Below, in pieces: positions 1-8,405 of a DNA stretch of 42,457 nt. The stretch is from contig DXAB01000106.1 of NCBI GenBank assembly GCA_019117265.1, positions 1-42,457 on the forward strand, in the 5' to 3' direction. Made by a program: the position numbers and the translations under genes. The DNA comes from Candidatus Olsenella pullicola. Its GTDB lineage: Bacteria; Actinomycetota; Coriobacteriia; Coriobacteriales; Atopobiaceae. The stretch's first letter is position 1. Each line of letters opens with the position of its first letter. A model generated the notes under the pieces. That model was not told where the DNA came from. It saw only the letters and a list, made by a program, of their open reading frames with translations, and ran no database searches.

Positions 1-393
1 AAGTACGACACCTACATCGAGCAGGGCGGCACCAACGTCTCGGGCGGCCAGAAGCAGCGCCTGTGCATCGCGCGCGCCCTTCTCAAGAAGCCCAAGATCC
101 TCATCCTCGACGACTCCACCTCCGCCGTGGACACCAAGACCGACCGCCTCATCCGCGAGGGCTTCCGCAACTACCTGCCCGAGACCACCAAGATCATCAT
201 CGCGCAGCGCACCTCGAGCGTCGAGGACGCCGACCGCATCGTGGTCATGGACTCCGGAACCATCAACGACATAGGCACCCACGAGGAGCTCCTGCGGAGA
301 AACGCCATCTACCGCGAGGTCTACCTCTCCCAGAACAAGCAGAGCCACGACGAGCGCGAGCTCGGCGAGCTGGAGGTGAGCGCCGATGAGTAG
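1..393 (+). CDS. ABC exporter, degenerate-site half (5' truncated)
   Basis: This is the C-terminal 130 residues of an ABC-type exporter ATPase; the frame is open to the left window edge, so the membrane domain lies outside. Visible are the signature VSGGQKQR and a Walker B region ILILDDSTSAVD. The usual catalytic Glu after Walker B is Asp, and the switch His is Gln (IAQR instead of IAHR). In heterodimeric exporters of the TM287/288 type, one half has such a degenerate ATP site (family knowledge), so I infer this is the non-catalytic half. The next gene starts inside its last codons, so the two are almost certainly co-translated and form one transporter. The substrate cannot be told from this sequence; multidrug or lipid-like compounds are typical. 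Confidence 0.9.
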   Translation, partial: KYDTYIEQGGTNVSGGQKQRLCIARALLKKPKILILDDSTSAVDTKTDRLIREGFRNYLPETTKIIIAQRTSSVEDADRIVVMDSGTINDIGTHEELLRRNAIYREVYLSQNKQSHDERELGELEVSADE

Positions 394-2314
394 GAACATG
401 CACCGCGGCCGTGCGCCCAAGTCCATGGGAAAGACCGCCCTGCGCGTCCTCAAGATGCTGCGAGGCTTCTACCCGGTGATGCTCCCAGCCGTTGCGATCT
501 GCATCCTCGTGCAGTGCGTCGTCCAGGCGCTGCCCAACGTCTTCATGGAGCGCGCGCTCACCGTGGTGGGCCAGACCTGGGAGTCCGGCGACTGGGCAGC
601 GGCCCAGCCGCAGGTCTTCGCCAACGCCGCCATTCTCGCCGTCCTGTACTTTGCGAGCCTCGCCTGCAACGCGGTGTGGCAGCAGTGCATGGCCATCCTC
701 ACGCAGGGCTCGCTCAAGAAGTTCCGCTGCCTCATGTTTGACCACATGCAGGACCTGCCGATCAAGTACTTTGACACGCACCAGCACGGCGACATCATGA
801 GCTACTACACCAACGACATCGACGCCATGCGCCAGATGATCGCGCAGTCCATGCCGCACCTCTTCCTCACGATGCTCATGCTCGTCTCCGTGGGCTGCAT
901 CATGGTCTGGTACAGCCTTCCGCTGACGATCGTGGTGGTGGCGGGAGCCGCGATCATGGCGCTTCTCGGCAAGACGCTCGCCGGGCGCTCCGCCAAGAAC
1001 TTCCTGCGCACGCAGCGCGCCGTCGCGGCCGTTGAGGGCCTCGTCGAGGAGGTCATGAACGGCGAGAAGGTCGTCAAGGTGTTCTCGCACGAGCGCCAGA
1101 TCGAGGCCGCCTTCGACGAGCTCAACGACGAGTACCAGGACGCCGCCTGCACGGCCAACTCCTACGCCAACACGCTCATGCCCATCCTCATGAACGCCGG
1201 CAACCTGCTCTACGTGATCGTTGCCGTGAGCATCGGCGTGCTGCTCGTCATTGACGCCCCCAACCCGTCGATCTCTGGGCTGCCGCTCACCATTGCCGTG
1301 GGCGTGCCCTTCCTCAACATGACCAAGCAGTTTGCCAACCAGATCGGCCAGATCTCCAACCAGGTGAACTCCGTCGTCATGGGCCTCGCGGGCGCCGAGC
1401 GCATCTTCGAGCTGCTCGACGAGCCGGTGGAGCAGGACGACGGCTACGTCGAGCTCGTGGCCTGCACCATAGACCGTGACGGCACCGTGCGCGAGTGCGG
1501 ACGCCGAGACGAGCACTGGGCAGGCCAGTGGGCCTGGAAGCACCCGCACCAGGCCGACGGCACCGTCACCTATACCCCGCTCGCCGGCGACGTGCGCCTC
1601 TTTGGCGTGGACTTTGCCTACGAGCCGGGCCACACGGTGCTGCACGACGTCTCGCTCTACGCGAAGCCCGGCCAGAAGGTGGCCTTCGTGGGCGCCACGG
1701 GCGCGGGCAAGACCACGATCACCAACCTGCTGAACCGCTTCTACGACATCGAGGACGGTAAGATCCGCTACGACGGCATCAACATCAACAAGATCAAGAA
1801 GCCGCACCTGCGCCGCTCCCTGGGGGTGGTCCTACAGGACGTGAACCTCTTCACCGGAACGGTGATGGACAACATCCGCTACGGACGGCTCGACGCCACC
1901 GACGACGAGTGCATCGCCGCGGCGCGCCTTGCCGGCGCGGACGACTTCATCCGCCGCCTGCCCGACGGCTACGACACCATGCTCACGGACAACGGCACCA
2001 ACCTCTCGCAGGGCCAGCGGCAGCTGCTCTCCATCGCGCGCGCGGCGGTGGCCGATCCGCCCGTCATGGTGCTCGACGAGGCCACGAGCTCCATCGACAC
2101 GCGCACCGAGGCCATCGTCCAGCGCGGCATGGACGCGCTCATGAAGGGGCGCACCACGTTCGTGATCGCCCACCGCCTCTCCACCGTGCGCAACTCCGAC
2201 GTGATCATCGTGCTCGACCACGGCCGCATCATCGAGCGCGGCACCCACGACGAGCTCATCGCCGCGCGCGGCACGTACTACCAGCTCTACACCGGAGCTT
2301 TTGAGCTCGAGTAG
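386..2314 (+). CDS. ABC exporter, catalytic half (TMD-NBD fusion)
   Basis: A 642-residue half-transporter with an N-terminal six-helix exporter domain (about residues 20-330) and a C-terminal ATPase domain (about 395-640). Walker A GATGAGKTT, signature LSQGQRQ, Walker B VMVLDEATSSID with the catalytic Glu, and the switch His in IAHR are all present, so this half carries the working ATP site. About 45 residues containing WAWKHPH are inserted between the membrane domain and the ATPase core; from memory this insert is common in related Firmicutes/Coriobacteria exporters. The ATG overlaps the stop of the upstream half by 8 bases and is preceded by GGAGGTGAG, which fixes the start. It pairs with the upstream half as a heterodimer. 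Substrate unknown. Confidence 0.93.
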   Translation: MSRNMHRGRAPKSMGKTALRVLKMLRGFYPVMLPAVAICILVQCVVQALPNVFMERALTVVGQTWESGDWAAAQPQVFANAAILAVLYFASLACNAVWQQCMAILTQGSLKKFRCLMFDHMQDLPIKYFDTHQHGDIMSYYTNDIDAMRQMIAQSMPHLFLTMLMLVSVGCIMVWYSLPLTIVVVAGAAIMALLGKTLAGRSAKNFLRTQRAVAAVEGLVEEVMNGEKVVKVFSHERQIEAAFDELNDEYQDAACTANSYANTLMPILMNAGNLLYVIVAVSIGVLLVIDAPNPSISGLPLTIAVGVPFLNMTKQFANQIGQISNQVNSVVMGLAGAERIFELLDEPVEQDDGYVELVACTIDRDGTVRECGRRDEHWAGQWAWKHPHQADGTVTYTPLAGDVRLFGVDFAYEPGHTVLHDVSLYAKPGQKVAFVGATGAGKTTITNLLNRFYDIEDGKIRYDGININKIKKPHLRRSLGVVLQDVNLFTGTVMDNIRYGRLDATDDECIAAARLAGADDFIRRLPDGYDTMLTDNGTNLSQGQRQLLSIARAAVADPPVMVLDEATSSIDTRTEAIVQRGMDALMKGRTTFVIAHRLSTVRNSDVIIVLDHGRIIERGTHDELIAARGTYYQLYTGAFELE

Positions 2315-2339
2315 CGAGAAGGACCCACGGATTATGGCA

Positions 2340-2375
2340 GGGCCGGCACCCTCTGGGGCGCCGGCCCTTCTCGTT
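2340..2375 (+). terminator. Rho-independent-type terminator of the ABC exporter pair
   Basis: An 8-bp perfect GC stem GGGCCGGC/GCCGGCCC with a 12-base loop lies 25 bases after the exporter stop and is followed by TTCTCGTT instead of a clean T run. A second possible pairing joins CGAGAAGG right after the stop codon (2315-2322) to CCTTCTCG at 2366-2373. Confidence 0.6.
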
Positions 2376-2463
2376 GCGGTGAAAGTACGGACCACGGCTG
2401 TTCTCAGCGTGGTTTCGGGAAGGTGGTGCAGCGGGCAGATTCCCTCGTCCCGTCCCGCGGACG

Positions 2464-3054
2464 CTATCGCTCGATGGGGTGCATGGTGAGCGCCTCGGCG
2501 AGCAGGCTCACGCCGCCCACCACGAGATATGCCGCGAGCACGTAGCTGAAGGCCAGGCTCGAGAACGCCGGCATGAGCAGGAAGACCACGCCGGCCACGA
2601 TGTTGAGGACGCCCGTCGCGGTGGCAAGGCCCGTTCCCTCCACGCCAAAGTAGCGCAGGTGGCGCGCCGTGGTGATGCGCTCGGCGCCGGCGATGATGAA
2701 CAGGAACGCGAGCAGGAACACGATGGTTCCCGCCGTCAGATAGGCGGGCAGGACAAAGAGCAGCACGCCAAGAAGCGCGTTGAGCACGCCCATGACCAGC
2801 ATGGTGGCACTCCGGAAGAGCTCGGGCGTCCGCGCATAGGATACGACCTGCCCCACGCCACCAACGACGAGTGCGACGGACACGAGGGTCTGGATGAGCT
2901 CGTAGAGGCCAAAGGGCGCAACGGCGCTCCCCATCCCCACGAGGATGAGCGCGACGGCAAGAAGAATCATCCACAGGCGCGCCCGCCTGACGCCGGAGTT
3001 CCAGCGCTCGACAAAGTCGCCAACGTGGTCAAAGCTTGAGTCATACCGTTCCAT
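2464..3054 (-). CDS. HdeD/DUF308-family membrane protein
   Basis: A 196-residue protein with about six hydrophobic helices in three hairpin pairs after a short polar N-terminus (roughly residues 1-25). The pattern of short helix pairs with small loops, and phrases such as LLGVLLFVLPAYLT and NIVAGVVFLLMPAFSS, is typical of the HdeD/DUF308 family, which is linked to acid stress in enterobacteria but has no firm function elsewhere. The ORF track begins at an upstream TTG (3072). I prefer ATG at 3054 because GGAAGGA lies 9 bases before it, inside the longer reading. It stands alone, facing the exporter genes tail to tail. Confidence 0.8.
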   Translation of the reverse strand: MERYDSSFDHVGDFVERWNSGVRRARLWMILLAVALILVGMGSAVAPFGLYELIQTLVSVALVVGGVGQVVSYARTPELFRSATMLVMGVLNALLGVLLFVLPAYLTAGTIVFLLAFLFIIAGAERITTARHLRYFGVEGTGLATATGVLNIVAGVVFLLMPAFSSLAFSYVLAAYLVVGGVSLLAEALTMHPIER

Positions 3055-3076
3055 TACAGGGATTCCTTCCAAGGGA

Positions 3077-3095
3077 CGGCCCGGGTGTCGGGCCG
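3077..3095 (-). terminator. Short GC hairpin between the secreted-protein and HdeD genes
   Basis: GGCCCG and CGGGCC form a 6-7 bp stem with a 5-base loop. It lies after the stop of the His-rich protein gene and just before the HdeD ribosome site on the same strand, so it could be a weak terminator or a leader hairpin. No T run follows. Confidence 0.35.
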
Positions 3096-3200
3096 ACTGA
3101 TACTTCTCTTCTGCCCAAATTGTTACTTAAGAACTCACAATTCTGAAAGAAGAGACGCCCACACCGTTCCTCCACACAGCTCGACGTGAGCTGACCGCAC

Positions 3201-3653
3201 CTAGTTGTCCCCGTGGCCATGATGATGACCGTGCTCGCCAGATGACGGCACGGAGGGCGTCCCAAGCGAGGAGCCATCCTGCCCGGCAAGAAGGTCGGCG
3301 AGAAGGTCGCTGAGCTCGCGCACGGACATCCCGGCAGCCTCCTCTGCGGAGAGGTCCGACCCCGCGTCCACGAGCTCCCTCCAGACGCGCCACTTCCCCA
3401 CGCCCAGCCCCGCGTCGTGGGCGGCGTGATGCGCGCCGTGGCGCGCGCCGGCGGCACAGGGGACGTCATGGGCTTCCCTGCTGTCACAGATCCCGTCGCA
3501 GTCCTCGTCCACAAACCCCGTGCAGCGCTCGACCCTCTCCGCCGCAGCATCGAGCTTTGTCGCAGACGAGCGAGCCGGCGCGCACGCGCCGCCCAACGCA
3601 ACGGCCCCGCTCAGCGCCAGAGCCGCACAGCATGCAAACAGACCTCTCAACAT
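3201..3653 (-). CDS. Small secreted His-rich, possibly metal-binding protein
   Basis: 150 residues, not recognised as a named family. It begins with a signal peptide (MLRGLFACCAALALSGAVAL, ending near GGACAPA); the Cys there is not in a clean lipobox, so signal peptidase I or II is undecided. The mature part has an acidic Cys-bracketed segment FVDEDCDGICDSRE, resembling short Ca-binding-like repeats of secreted Gram-positive proteins. A His-rich stretch with HHAAHD follows, then a Leu-rich helical segment (SVRELSDLLADLLAG), and the protein ends in HGHHHGHGDN. Metal binding outside the membrane is inferred from the His and Asp clusters. The GTG used in the ORF track (3662) is too close to GAGAGGAGT; ATG at 3653 has proper 8-base spacing. 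Confidence 0.65.
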   Translation of the reverse strand: MLRGLFACCAALALSGAVALGGACAPARSSATKLDAAAERVERCTGFVDEDCDGICDSREAHDVPCAAGARHGAHHAAHDAGLGVGKWRVWRELVDAGSDLSAEEAAGMSVRELSDLLADLLAGQDGSSLGTPSVPSSGEHGHHHGHGDN

Positions 3654-3873
3654 GGTGACCACTCCTCTCGTTTGTCGTCCCTCGCAATAGACACGAGCCG
3701 GAGCCCCCTATCCTTGCACGAGCTCAAAAAACTTGCACAGGGGGTCTTCTCGCCAGCGGCAAACAGGCGTGCGGGGAGTGCCCTGATATCAAACTTGTTG
3801 CCAGCAAACAGGGAGCGGAAATAGGGGCAGCGAGGCGAGGCCAAGCGGCTCAGAGACGCGCCGCACGAGAAGG

Positions 3874-5694
3874 CTACCTGCGGCGACGGCGACGGCGGCT
3901 CTCGCGGATGATGTCCTGGGCCACCCAGACGCCCAGCACGAGCGCGGCGAGATATCCCACAAAGCCGATGATGGGGATGCCAAAGATGACCGGCTGTATG
4001 CGCGCGTAATAGACCACCGACGAGCCGATGAACAGGCCCGCAATGATCACGCTGAGCGTCATGCGGTTGGCGATGCGCGAGAGGTCCTCGAGCGGGTCCG
4101 CCGTACCGGCAAGGTCGAGGTTCACGCGAAGCTGGCCTCGCGTGAGCATGCGCATGGCGAGCCCGGCGTCGCTCGCCGCGCTGAGGAGGCCGTGCGTGGC
4201 GGCCACGGTCTCGCGGGCGAGGCGCTTGGTCTCGCGGCGCGCGAGCTCGGAGGCGCTGGTGTGGGCACGCAGGTGCGCATGGATGATCTCGACGATCGAC
4301 GTTCCCGGCAGGAGCGCGTGCACGGTGCCCTCGAGGGTCACGAGCGAGCGTGCGAGCATGGTCACGGAGCTCGGCAGCTCAATGCCGTCCTTCTGCGCCA
4401 TCGAGATGAGCGAGTTGAGAAACGCGCCCACGTCGAGGTCTGAGAGGTCGGCCAGGCCGTAGTCCGCAACGATGGCGTCGAGGTCTGCCAGAAGGTGTGC
4501 GTCCTCGACCTCGGAGGTATCAGAGATCGAGAAGCGCTTCAGGCCGTCCGCGAGGCCCGGAGAGTCGCACTGCGCCACGGCCGTCACCATGTCGCGCATC
4601 GCCGATCGGTCGTGGCTCGAGAGGCGCCCCATGATGCCGAGGTCAAGGTAGACGATCTTGCCGTCGCGAATCACGAGGTTGCCGGGGTGCGGGTCGGCGT
4701 GGAAGAACCCGTCGTCGAGCATCTGGCTCGTGTAGTTGTCCGCGAGCTTGATTCCGATCTCGGAGAGGTCGTAGCCTTCCCTCACGAGCCGCGTGGCGTC
4801 GTTGATGGGGATGCCCTCGATGTAGTCCATCACCACAACGTGCTTGGTGCAGAGCGCGGGGTAGGGCTTGGGGCAGTCAACGAAGGCGCAACCCGCGTTG
4901 TTGCGACGGAACTCCTCGAGGCTGCGCGCCTCCACGAGGAAGTCCGTCTCCTCGCGGAAGCTCTGCCAGAGCTCGTCCACAACGGAGCGCAGGTCGAGGA
5001 ACTGCTCATCGCCCATGAACTTGCTGGCGTAGCGCGCAAGGGAGCGCATGATCGAGATGTCCTGCGCCATGATCTCCTGAACGTGCGGACGCTGGATCTT
5101 GAGCGCAACCATCTCGCCGGTTACGAGGCGCGCCTTGTGGACCTGCGCCACGGACGCCGAGCCGAGGGGCTGGTCGTCAATGGCGTCAAAAATGTCCTCG
5201 ATGGGGGTCTCGTACTCGGCGCGCAGGGCCTCGAGCACCGTGTTGCGGTCCATCGGCTCCACGTCGGTGCGCAGCTTGCCAAGCTCGCGCATGAAGCTCT
5301 CGGGCAAGATCTCAGAGCGCATCGAGAGGATCTGGCCGGCCTTCACAAACGTGGGCCCCAGCTCCTCGAGCATGCGACGCAGGCTCTTGGGCGTGAGGCC
5401 GTGGAAAATGTCATAGCGGCGAACGATGGAGACGATCTGACCGATGCGCGCCAGGCGAGAGCCGCGCGAGAGGCCGTAGTCCTCCCCGCTCCTGCCCCCA
5501 AAAAGTCCGATGGTCTGCAGGCCAGAGCCCTCCTCGCCAGAGACCATCCGCTCGTACCAGGCGTCGATGATCTCCTGCGAGGTGCGCGTCGAGCCAAGGC
5601 CGCGCTCCCCCTCGGCGCCCTCGGGCACCTCGGGGACGTCCGGACCCTCGCCCGACGCGTCATCTACTCTCTCGTCCCTCTCGCTCGGCGTCAC
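3874..5694 (-). CDS. UbiB/AarF/ABC1-family atypical kinase
   Basis: 606 residues. Family hallmarks occur in order: KAGQ at about 118-121 (the KxGQ motif that closes over the active site), the Ala-rich nucleotide loop as GSASVAQVH, VALKIQRP with the ATP-contacting Lys, HADPHPGN, and YLDLG in place of DFG. Two membrane helices end the protein, the second followed by a basic RRRRRR tail. UbiB proteins support ubiquinone or lipid homeostasis and are better described as ATPases than as protein kinases. In an organism probably lacking ubiquinone the target is unknown; menaquinone or membrane lipid handling is inference. GTG start, with AGGGGAAC overlapping the stop of the upstream phasin-like gene 8 bases away, indicates translational coupling. 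Confidence 0.9.
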   Translation of the reverse strand: MTPSERDERVDDASGEGPDVPEVPEGAEGERGLGSTRTSQEIIDAWYERMVSGEEGSGLQTIGLFGGRSGEDYGLSRGSRLARIGQIVSIVRRYDIFHGLTPKSLRRMLEELGPTFVKAGQILSMRSEILPESFMRELGKLRTDVEPMDRNTVLEALRAEYETPIEDIFDAIDDQPLGSASVAQVHKARLVTGEMVALKIQRPHVQEIMAQDISIMRSLARYASKFMGDEQFLDLRSVVDELWQSFREETDFLVEARSLEEFRRNNAGCAFVDCPKPYPALCTKHVVVMDYIEGIPINDATRLVREGYDLSEIGIKLADNYTSQMLDDGFFHADPHPGNLVIRDGKIVYLDLGIMGRLSSHDRSAMRDMVTAVAQCDSPGLADGLKRFSISDTSEVEDAHLLADLDAIVADYGLADLSDLDVGAFLNSLISMAQKDGIELPSSVTMLARSLVTLEGTVHALLPGTSIVEIIHAHLRAHTSASELARRETKRLARETVAATHGLLSAASDAGLAMRMLTRGQLRVNLDLAGTADPLEDLSRIANRMTLSVIIAGLFIGSSVVYYARIQPVIFGIPIIGFVGYLAALVLGVWVAQDIIRESRRRRRRR

Positions 5695-5702
5695 GCGTTC
5701 CC

Positions 5703-6050
5703 CTACTCGGCGGCGTCCTCGGTCTTCTCGGCCTCGTCCACCTCAACCTTGACGGAGGCGGCATCGATGTCCGCGGACATCTGCGCGACCTTCTTGGCAT
5801 AGGCGGCGCGCTCCTCGGGCGTCATGGAGGCCAGGTGGGCGCGCAGGGCGCTGTCGGAGGTGTTCTCGAAGACCTCCTTGGCCTTGCGGGTGAGCTCCTG
5901 GTTGAGCGTCTTGCCCTGCTCGACGGTCAGCTCGCCCTTCTTGACGAGGTCCTCAACGACCTCCTGGGACTTCTCGGCACCCACTGCCACGGCACCGACG
6001 CTGGCAAGGAAGAGCTTACGGATGCCCTCGGTAAGGTCAAAGTCTGCCAT
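5703..6050 (-). CDS. Phasin-family small helical protein
   Basis: 115 residues, almost entirely amphipathic helix, beginning MADFDLTEGIRKLFLASVGA, followed by a segment of the type VAVGAEKSQEVVEDLVKKGE and an acidic Glu/Ala-rich end. This matches the phasin-like (polyhydroxyalkanoate granule-associated) helical family often seen beside AarF/UbiB genes. No PHA synthase is in the window, so granule binding is not supported; a membrane-surface adaptor for the UbiB protein is plausible inference. Start ATG 6050 has GGGAG five bases upstream; the track's ATG at 6062 would leave a poor ribosome site. First gene of a two-gene operon with the UbiB gene. Confidence 0.75.
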   Translation of the reverse strand: MADFDLTEGIRKLFLASVGAVAVGAEKSQEVVEDLVKKGELTVEQGKTLNQELTRKAKEVFENTSDSALRAHLASMTPEERAAYAKKVAQMSADIDAASVKVEVDEAEKTEDAAE

Positions 6051-6160
6051 GTCTGCTCCCATCTCTTGGCTTGGGCTGAACCTGCACCCTCATGCTCAAC
6101 CTTCTACCCAAAATGCGCGACGACTTTTCGGTCGGCGGGCAACCGCGGAGCCGGGGGCGC

Positions 6161-6817
6161 TCAGCCGAGAAGAACGCGCCGCAGCTCGTCCACCGAGGCC
6201 GCCACGGCAAACGCGCCGGCTCCCTCGAGCTCCCCCGGCTTGGTGGCGCCGCCGTAGGAGACGCCCACGCAGGGGATGCCGCTTTGGGCGGCCGCCTCCA
6301 CGTCGTTGTGACGGTCTCCCACCATGACGGACCGCTCGCAAGAGGCGCCCAGCTCGGAGAGGGCGATGTCAATGATCTGGGACTTTGAGATCTCATCGTC
6401 CGAGGGCTTTGCGCACACAACGTCAAAGAGGTCGAGCGCGTCGTTATCCGCAAGGGCCTGGCGCACGAGGGTCGTTCGCTTGGAGGACGCCACGCCCAGG
6501 TGCCTCCCGGCGGCGCGCAGGTCCTCGAGCAGCTCGCGCATGCCCGCAAAGAGCGGCCAGCCCTCGACGCCGAGCCTGGTGTAGATGGCACGGTACTCGG
6601 CGGTGATCTGGGCGGCCTCCTCCGGCGAGAAGCCGTAGACGAGGCTGTAGGCCTGCGGGAAGGGAGGGCCAATGAGGCGCATGATGTCACCGATCGTCTC
6701 GTCGGTGAGGCCGTGCGCAAGAAGGACCCGCCGCGCCGTGCGCGCGATAGCCGGCACGGTGTTGGCGAGCGTCCCGTCAAAGTCAAAGAGAACCACGTCT
6801 CTGGTGGTAACGTCCAT
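6161..6817 (-). CDS. HAD-family hydrolase, phosphoglycolate-phosphatase-like
   Basis: 218 residues. Motif I DFDGTLANT (nucleophile and acid Asp), a C1 helical cap of about 65 residues, motif II in GVASSKR, and motif IV as GDRHND are in the usual order of Gph/PGMB-like HAD phosphatases, and the length fits. The substrate is unknown; small phosphorylated metabolites are expected. The ribosome site GGAGGGAGAGGG stands directly before ATG. It is divergent from the DUF1015 gene and separated by 216 bases containing two GC hairpins. Confidence 0.85.
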   Translation of the reverse strand: MDVTTRDVVLFDFDGTLANTVPAIARTARRVLLAHGLTDETIGDIMRLIGPPFPQAYSLVYGFSPEEAAQITAEYRAIYTRLGVEGWPLFAGMRELLEDLRAAGRHLGVASSKRTTLVRQALADNDALDLFDVVCAKPSDDEISKSQIIDIALSELGASCERSVMVGDRHNDVEAAAQSGIPCVGVSYGGATKPGELEGAGAFAVAASVDELRRVLLG

Positions 6818-6897
6818 CCCTCTCCCTCCGTCGCGTCAGTCAAGCGTAGCACGTCCGGCGCCGGGCGCGAGGGGCCGCCGCGCAGTCGTTGGTGCAG

Positions 6898-6939
6898 GGG
6901 CCGGTTTTTCTCGGCACCGGCCCGGCGGTGGCAGCACCG
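6898..6939. repeat. Two adjacent hairpins in a divergent promoter region
   Basis: GGGCCGGT/ACCGGCCC (8-bp perfect stem, 6898-6923) carries TTTTCTCGGC in its loop. It is followed directly by CGGTG-GCAG-CACCG (6926-6939). Both flanking genes start here, so these are not terminators for either. The stretch around the loop is nearly repeated, in reverse orientation, at 35595-35617. Confidence 0.55.
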
Positions 6940-7001
6940 AGATCGGGCCCTTTTGGAAAAGAGGGGCAAGCGGGAGGCGCCGCGAAGCTCCGCGCGCGGG
7001 G

Positions 7002-7007
7002 TATGAT
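7002..7007 (+). promoter_or_regulatory. Probable -10 box for the DUF1015 gene
   Basis: TATGAT stands 27 bases before the ATG, with a strong AAAAGGAGG between. No convincing -35 box is seen at 16-18 bases upstream. Confidence 0.4.
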
Positions 7008-7033
7008 GGGACCGTGCAACAAAAGGAGGACCC

Positions 7034-8314
7034 ATGCACGCAGAGCCCATCACCTGCTACCGGCCGCGCCCCGAGGAGGCGGCCGAGTTTGCCTCGCTTC
7101 CCTACGACGTCTTCACCCGCGCCGAGGCCGCGGCGTACGTCTCGTGCCACCCGCGCTCGTTTCTCGCGATAGACCGCCCCGAGACCGCCTTCTCCCCCGT
7201 CCACGACCCTTACGCGGAAGACGTCTACGAGAAGGCCCACGAGCTCCTTGCCGCGCGCGTCTCCGACGGGACGCTGCTGCGCGACGGCACGCGCTGCTAC
7301 TACCTCTACCGCCTGCGCGCGAACGGCCACGAGCAGACCGGCATCGTTGCCGCGTGCTCGGTTGACGACTACACCAACGGCATCATCCGTCGCCACGAGC
7401 TCACGCGCCCCGATAAGGAGGCGGACCGCTTCCGCCACATCGAGGCAACCGGCTGCCAGACCGGCCCGGTGTTTCTTGCCTACCACGACAACCCCGTCCT
7501 GGAGGCGCTCGTGGAGGCCGCAAAGGTGGCCGAGCCCCTCTTTGACTTCACCGACGTGCGCCGCGTGCGCCACACCGTCTGGCGCATCGCCCGACCGGCG
7601 GCGGTGGAGTCGCTGCGGATGATGCTCGAGCACGTGGGCCGCGCCTACATTGCGGACGGCCACCACCGCATGGCGGCCTCGGCGCGCGTGTGCCAGAAGA
7701 TGCGCACCGAGCGCGGCGAGCGCCACACGGGAAACGAGGCCTATAACTACGTGCTGTGCGCCCTCTTCCCCACGAGCCAGCTCACGGTGCTCCCATACCA
7801 CCGCGTGGTTTCGGACGCAGCCGGGCTCAGCGAGGAGGAGCTCGTGCGCGGCATCGAGGAGGCGGGCTTCTCGGTTGGGCCGCGCCAGCAGGAGGGCGTG
7901 ATGCCGGCGGCGCGCGGCCACATTGGGATGCACGCCTTTGGCGCCTGGCGCGAGCTCGTGGCTCAGGACGTCCCCGACGATCCGGTGGGCGGCCTCGACG
8001 TCTCTCTCCTGCAGGACCGCGTGCTCGGCCCCGTGCTCGGCGTGAGCGATTCCACCAGCTGCGAGAGGCTGGGGTTTGTGGGCGGCCTCGCAACGGCAGA
8101 CGAGGTCGCCGGGCGCGCCGGCGAGAGGGGCGTGGCCTTCACACTCTTCCCCACCTCGCTCCGGGAGCTCATGGACGTGGCGGATCGGGGCCTCATCATG
8201 CCGCCCAAGTCAACCTGGCTCGACCCAAAGCTGCTCTCGGGTCTGTTCGTCAGGCGCGTCAACCACTGCGAGTCCCACTCGGACCGCACGCAGGAGCGCA
8301 GGCCGGAGGAGTAG
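7034..8314 (+). CDS. DUF1015 family protein (SerK/ParB-like fold)
   Basis: 426 residues, the usual length for DUF1015. Family features are the early SLPYDVFTRAEA segment, a conserved core with YIADGHHRMAAS near residue 218, and a late LLQDRVLGPVLG. DUF1015 contains a ParB/sulfiredoxin-like fold related to the free-serine kinase SerK of archaea, and in Clostridia it often neighbours serine-biosynthesis genes (from memory). Here no serine gene is adjacent, so phosphotransfer activity is only a possibility. The start is well defined by AAAAGGAGGACCC before ATG. It lies upstream of, and is probably separate from, the unknown gene at 8406, which has its own TATAAC box. Confidence 0.85.
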   Translation: MHAEPITCYRPRPEEAAEFASLPYDVFTRAEAAAYVSCHPRSFLAIDRPETAFSPVHDPYAEDVYEKAHELLAARVSDGTLLRDGTRCYYLYRLRANGHEQTGIVAACSVDDYTNGIIRRHELTRPDKEADRFRHIEATGCQTGPVFLAYHDNPVLEALVEAAKVAEPLFDFTDVRRVRHTVWRIARPAAVESLRMMLEHVGRAYIADGHHRMAASARVCQKMRTERGERHTGNEAYNYVLCALFPTSQLTVLPYHRVVSDAAGLSEEELVRGIEEAGFSVGPRQQEGVMPAARGHIGMHAFGAWRELVAQDVPDDPVGGLDVSLLQDRVLGPVLGVSDSTSCERLGFVGGLATADEVAGRAGERGVAFTLFPTSLRELMDVADRGLIMPPKSTWLDPKLLSGLFVRRVNHCESHSDRTQERRPEE

Positions 8315-8368
8315 GGCTGCCCGGCAGCCTGCCGCCGCCCGAGGCGTGGCGAGGGCGGCAAAGCGGGG

Positions 8369-8374
8369 TATAAC
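8369..8374 (+). promoter_or_regulatory. Possible -10 box for the 746-residue protein gene
   Basis: TATAAC lies in the 91-base gap, 32 bases before the ATG. The same gap opens with the palindrome GGCTGCC-C-GGCAGCC (8315-8329) directly after the DUF1015 stop. The -35 region is not recognisable. Confidence 0.35.
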
Positions 8375-8405
8375 GCACGTATGAGTCGGCGGAGGGAGGC
8401 AAGCC

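Noticed and set aside
263-1807. 514-residue minus-strand ORF
   Set aside because: It is antisense to the ABC exporter and rich in Val/His/Asp repeats typical of antisense reading of GC-rich genes.
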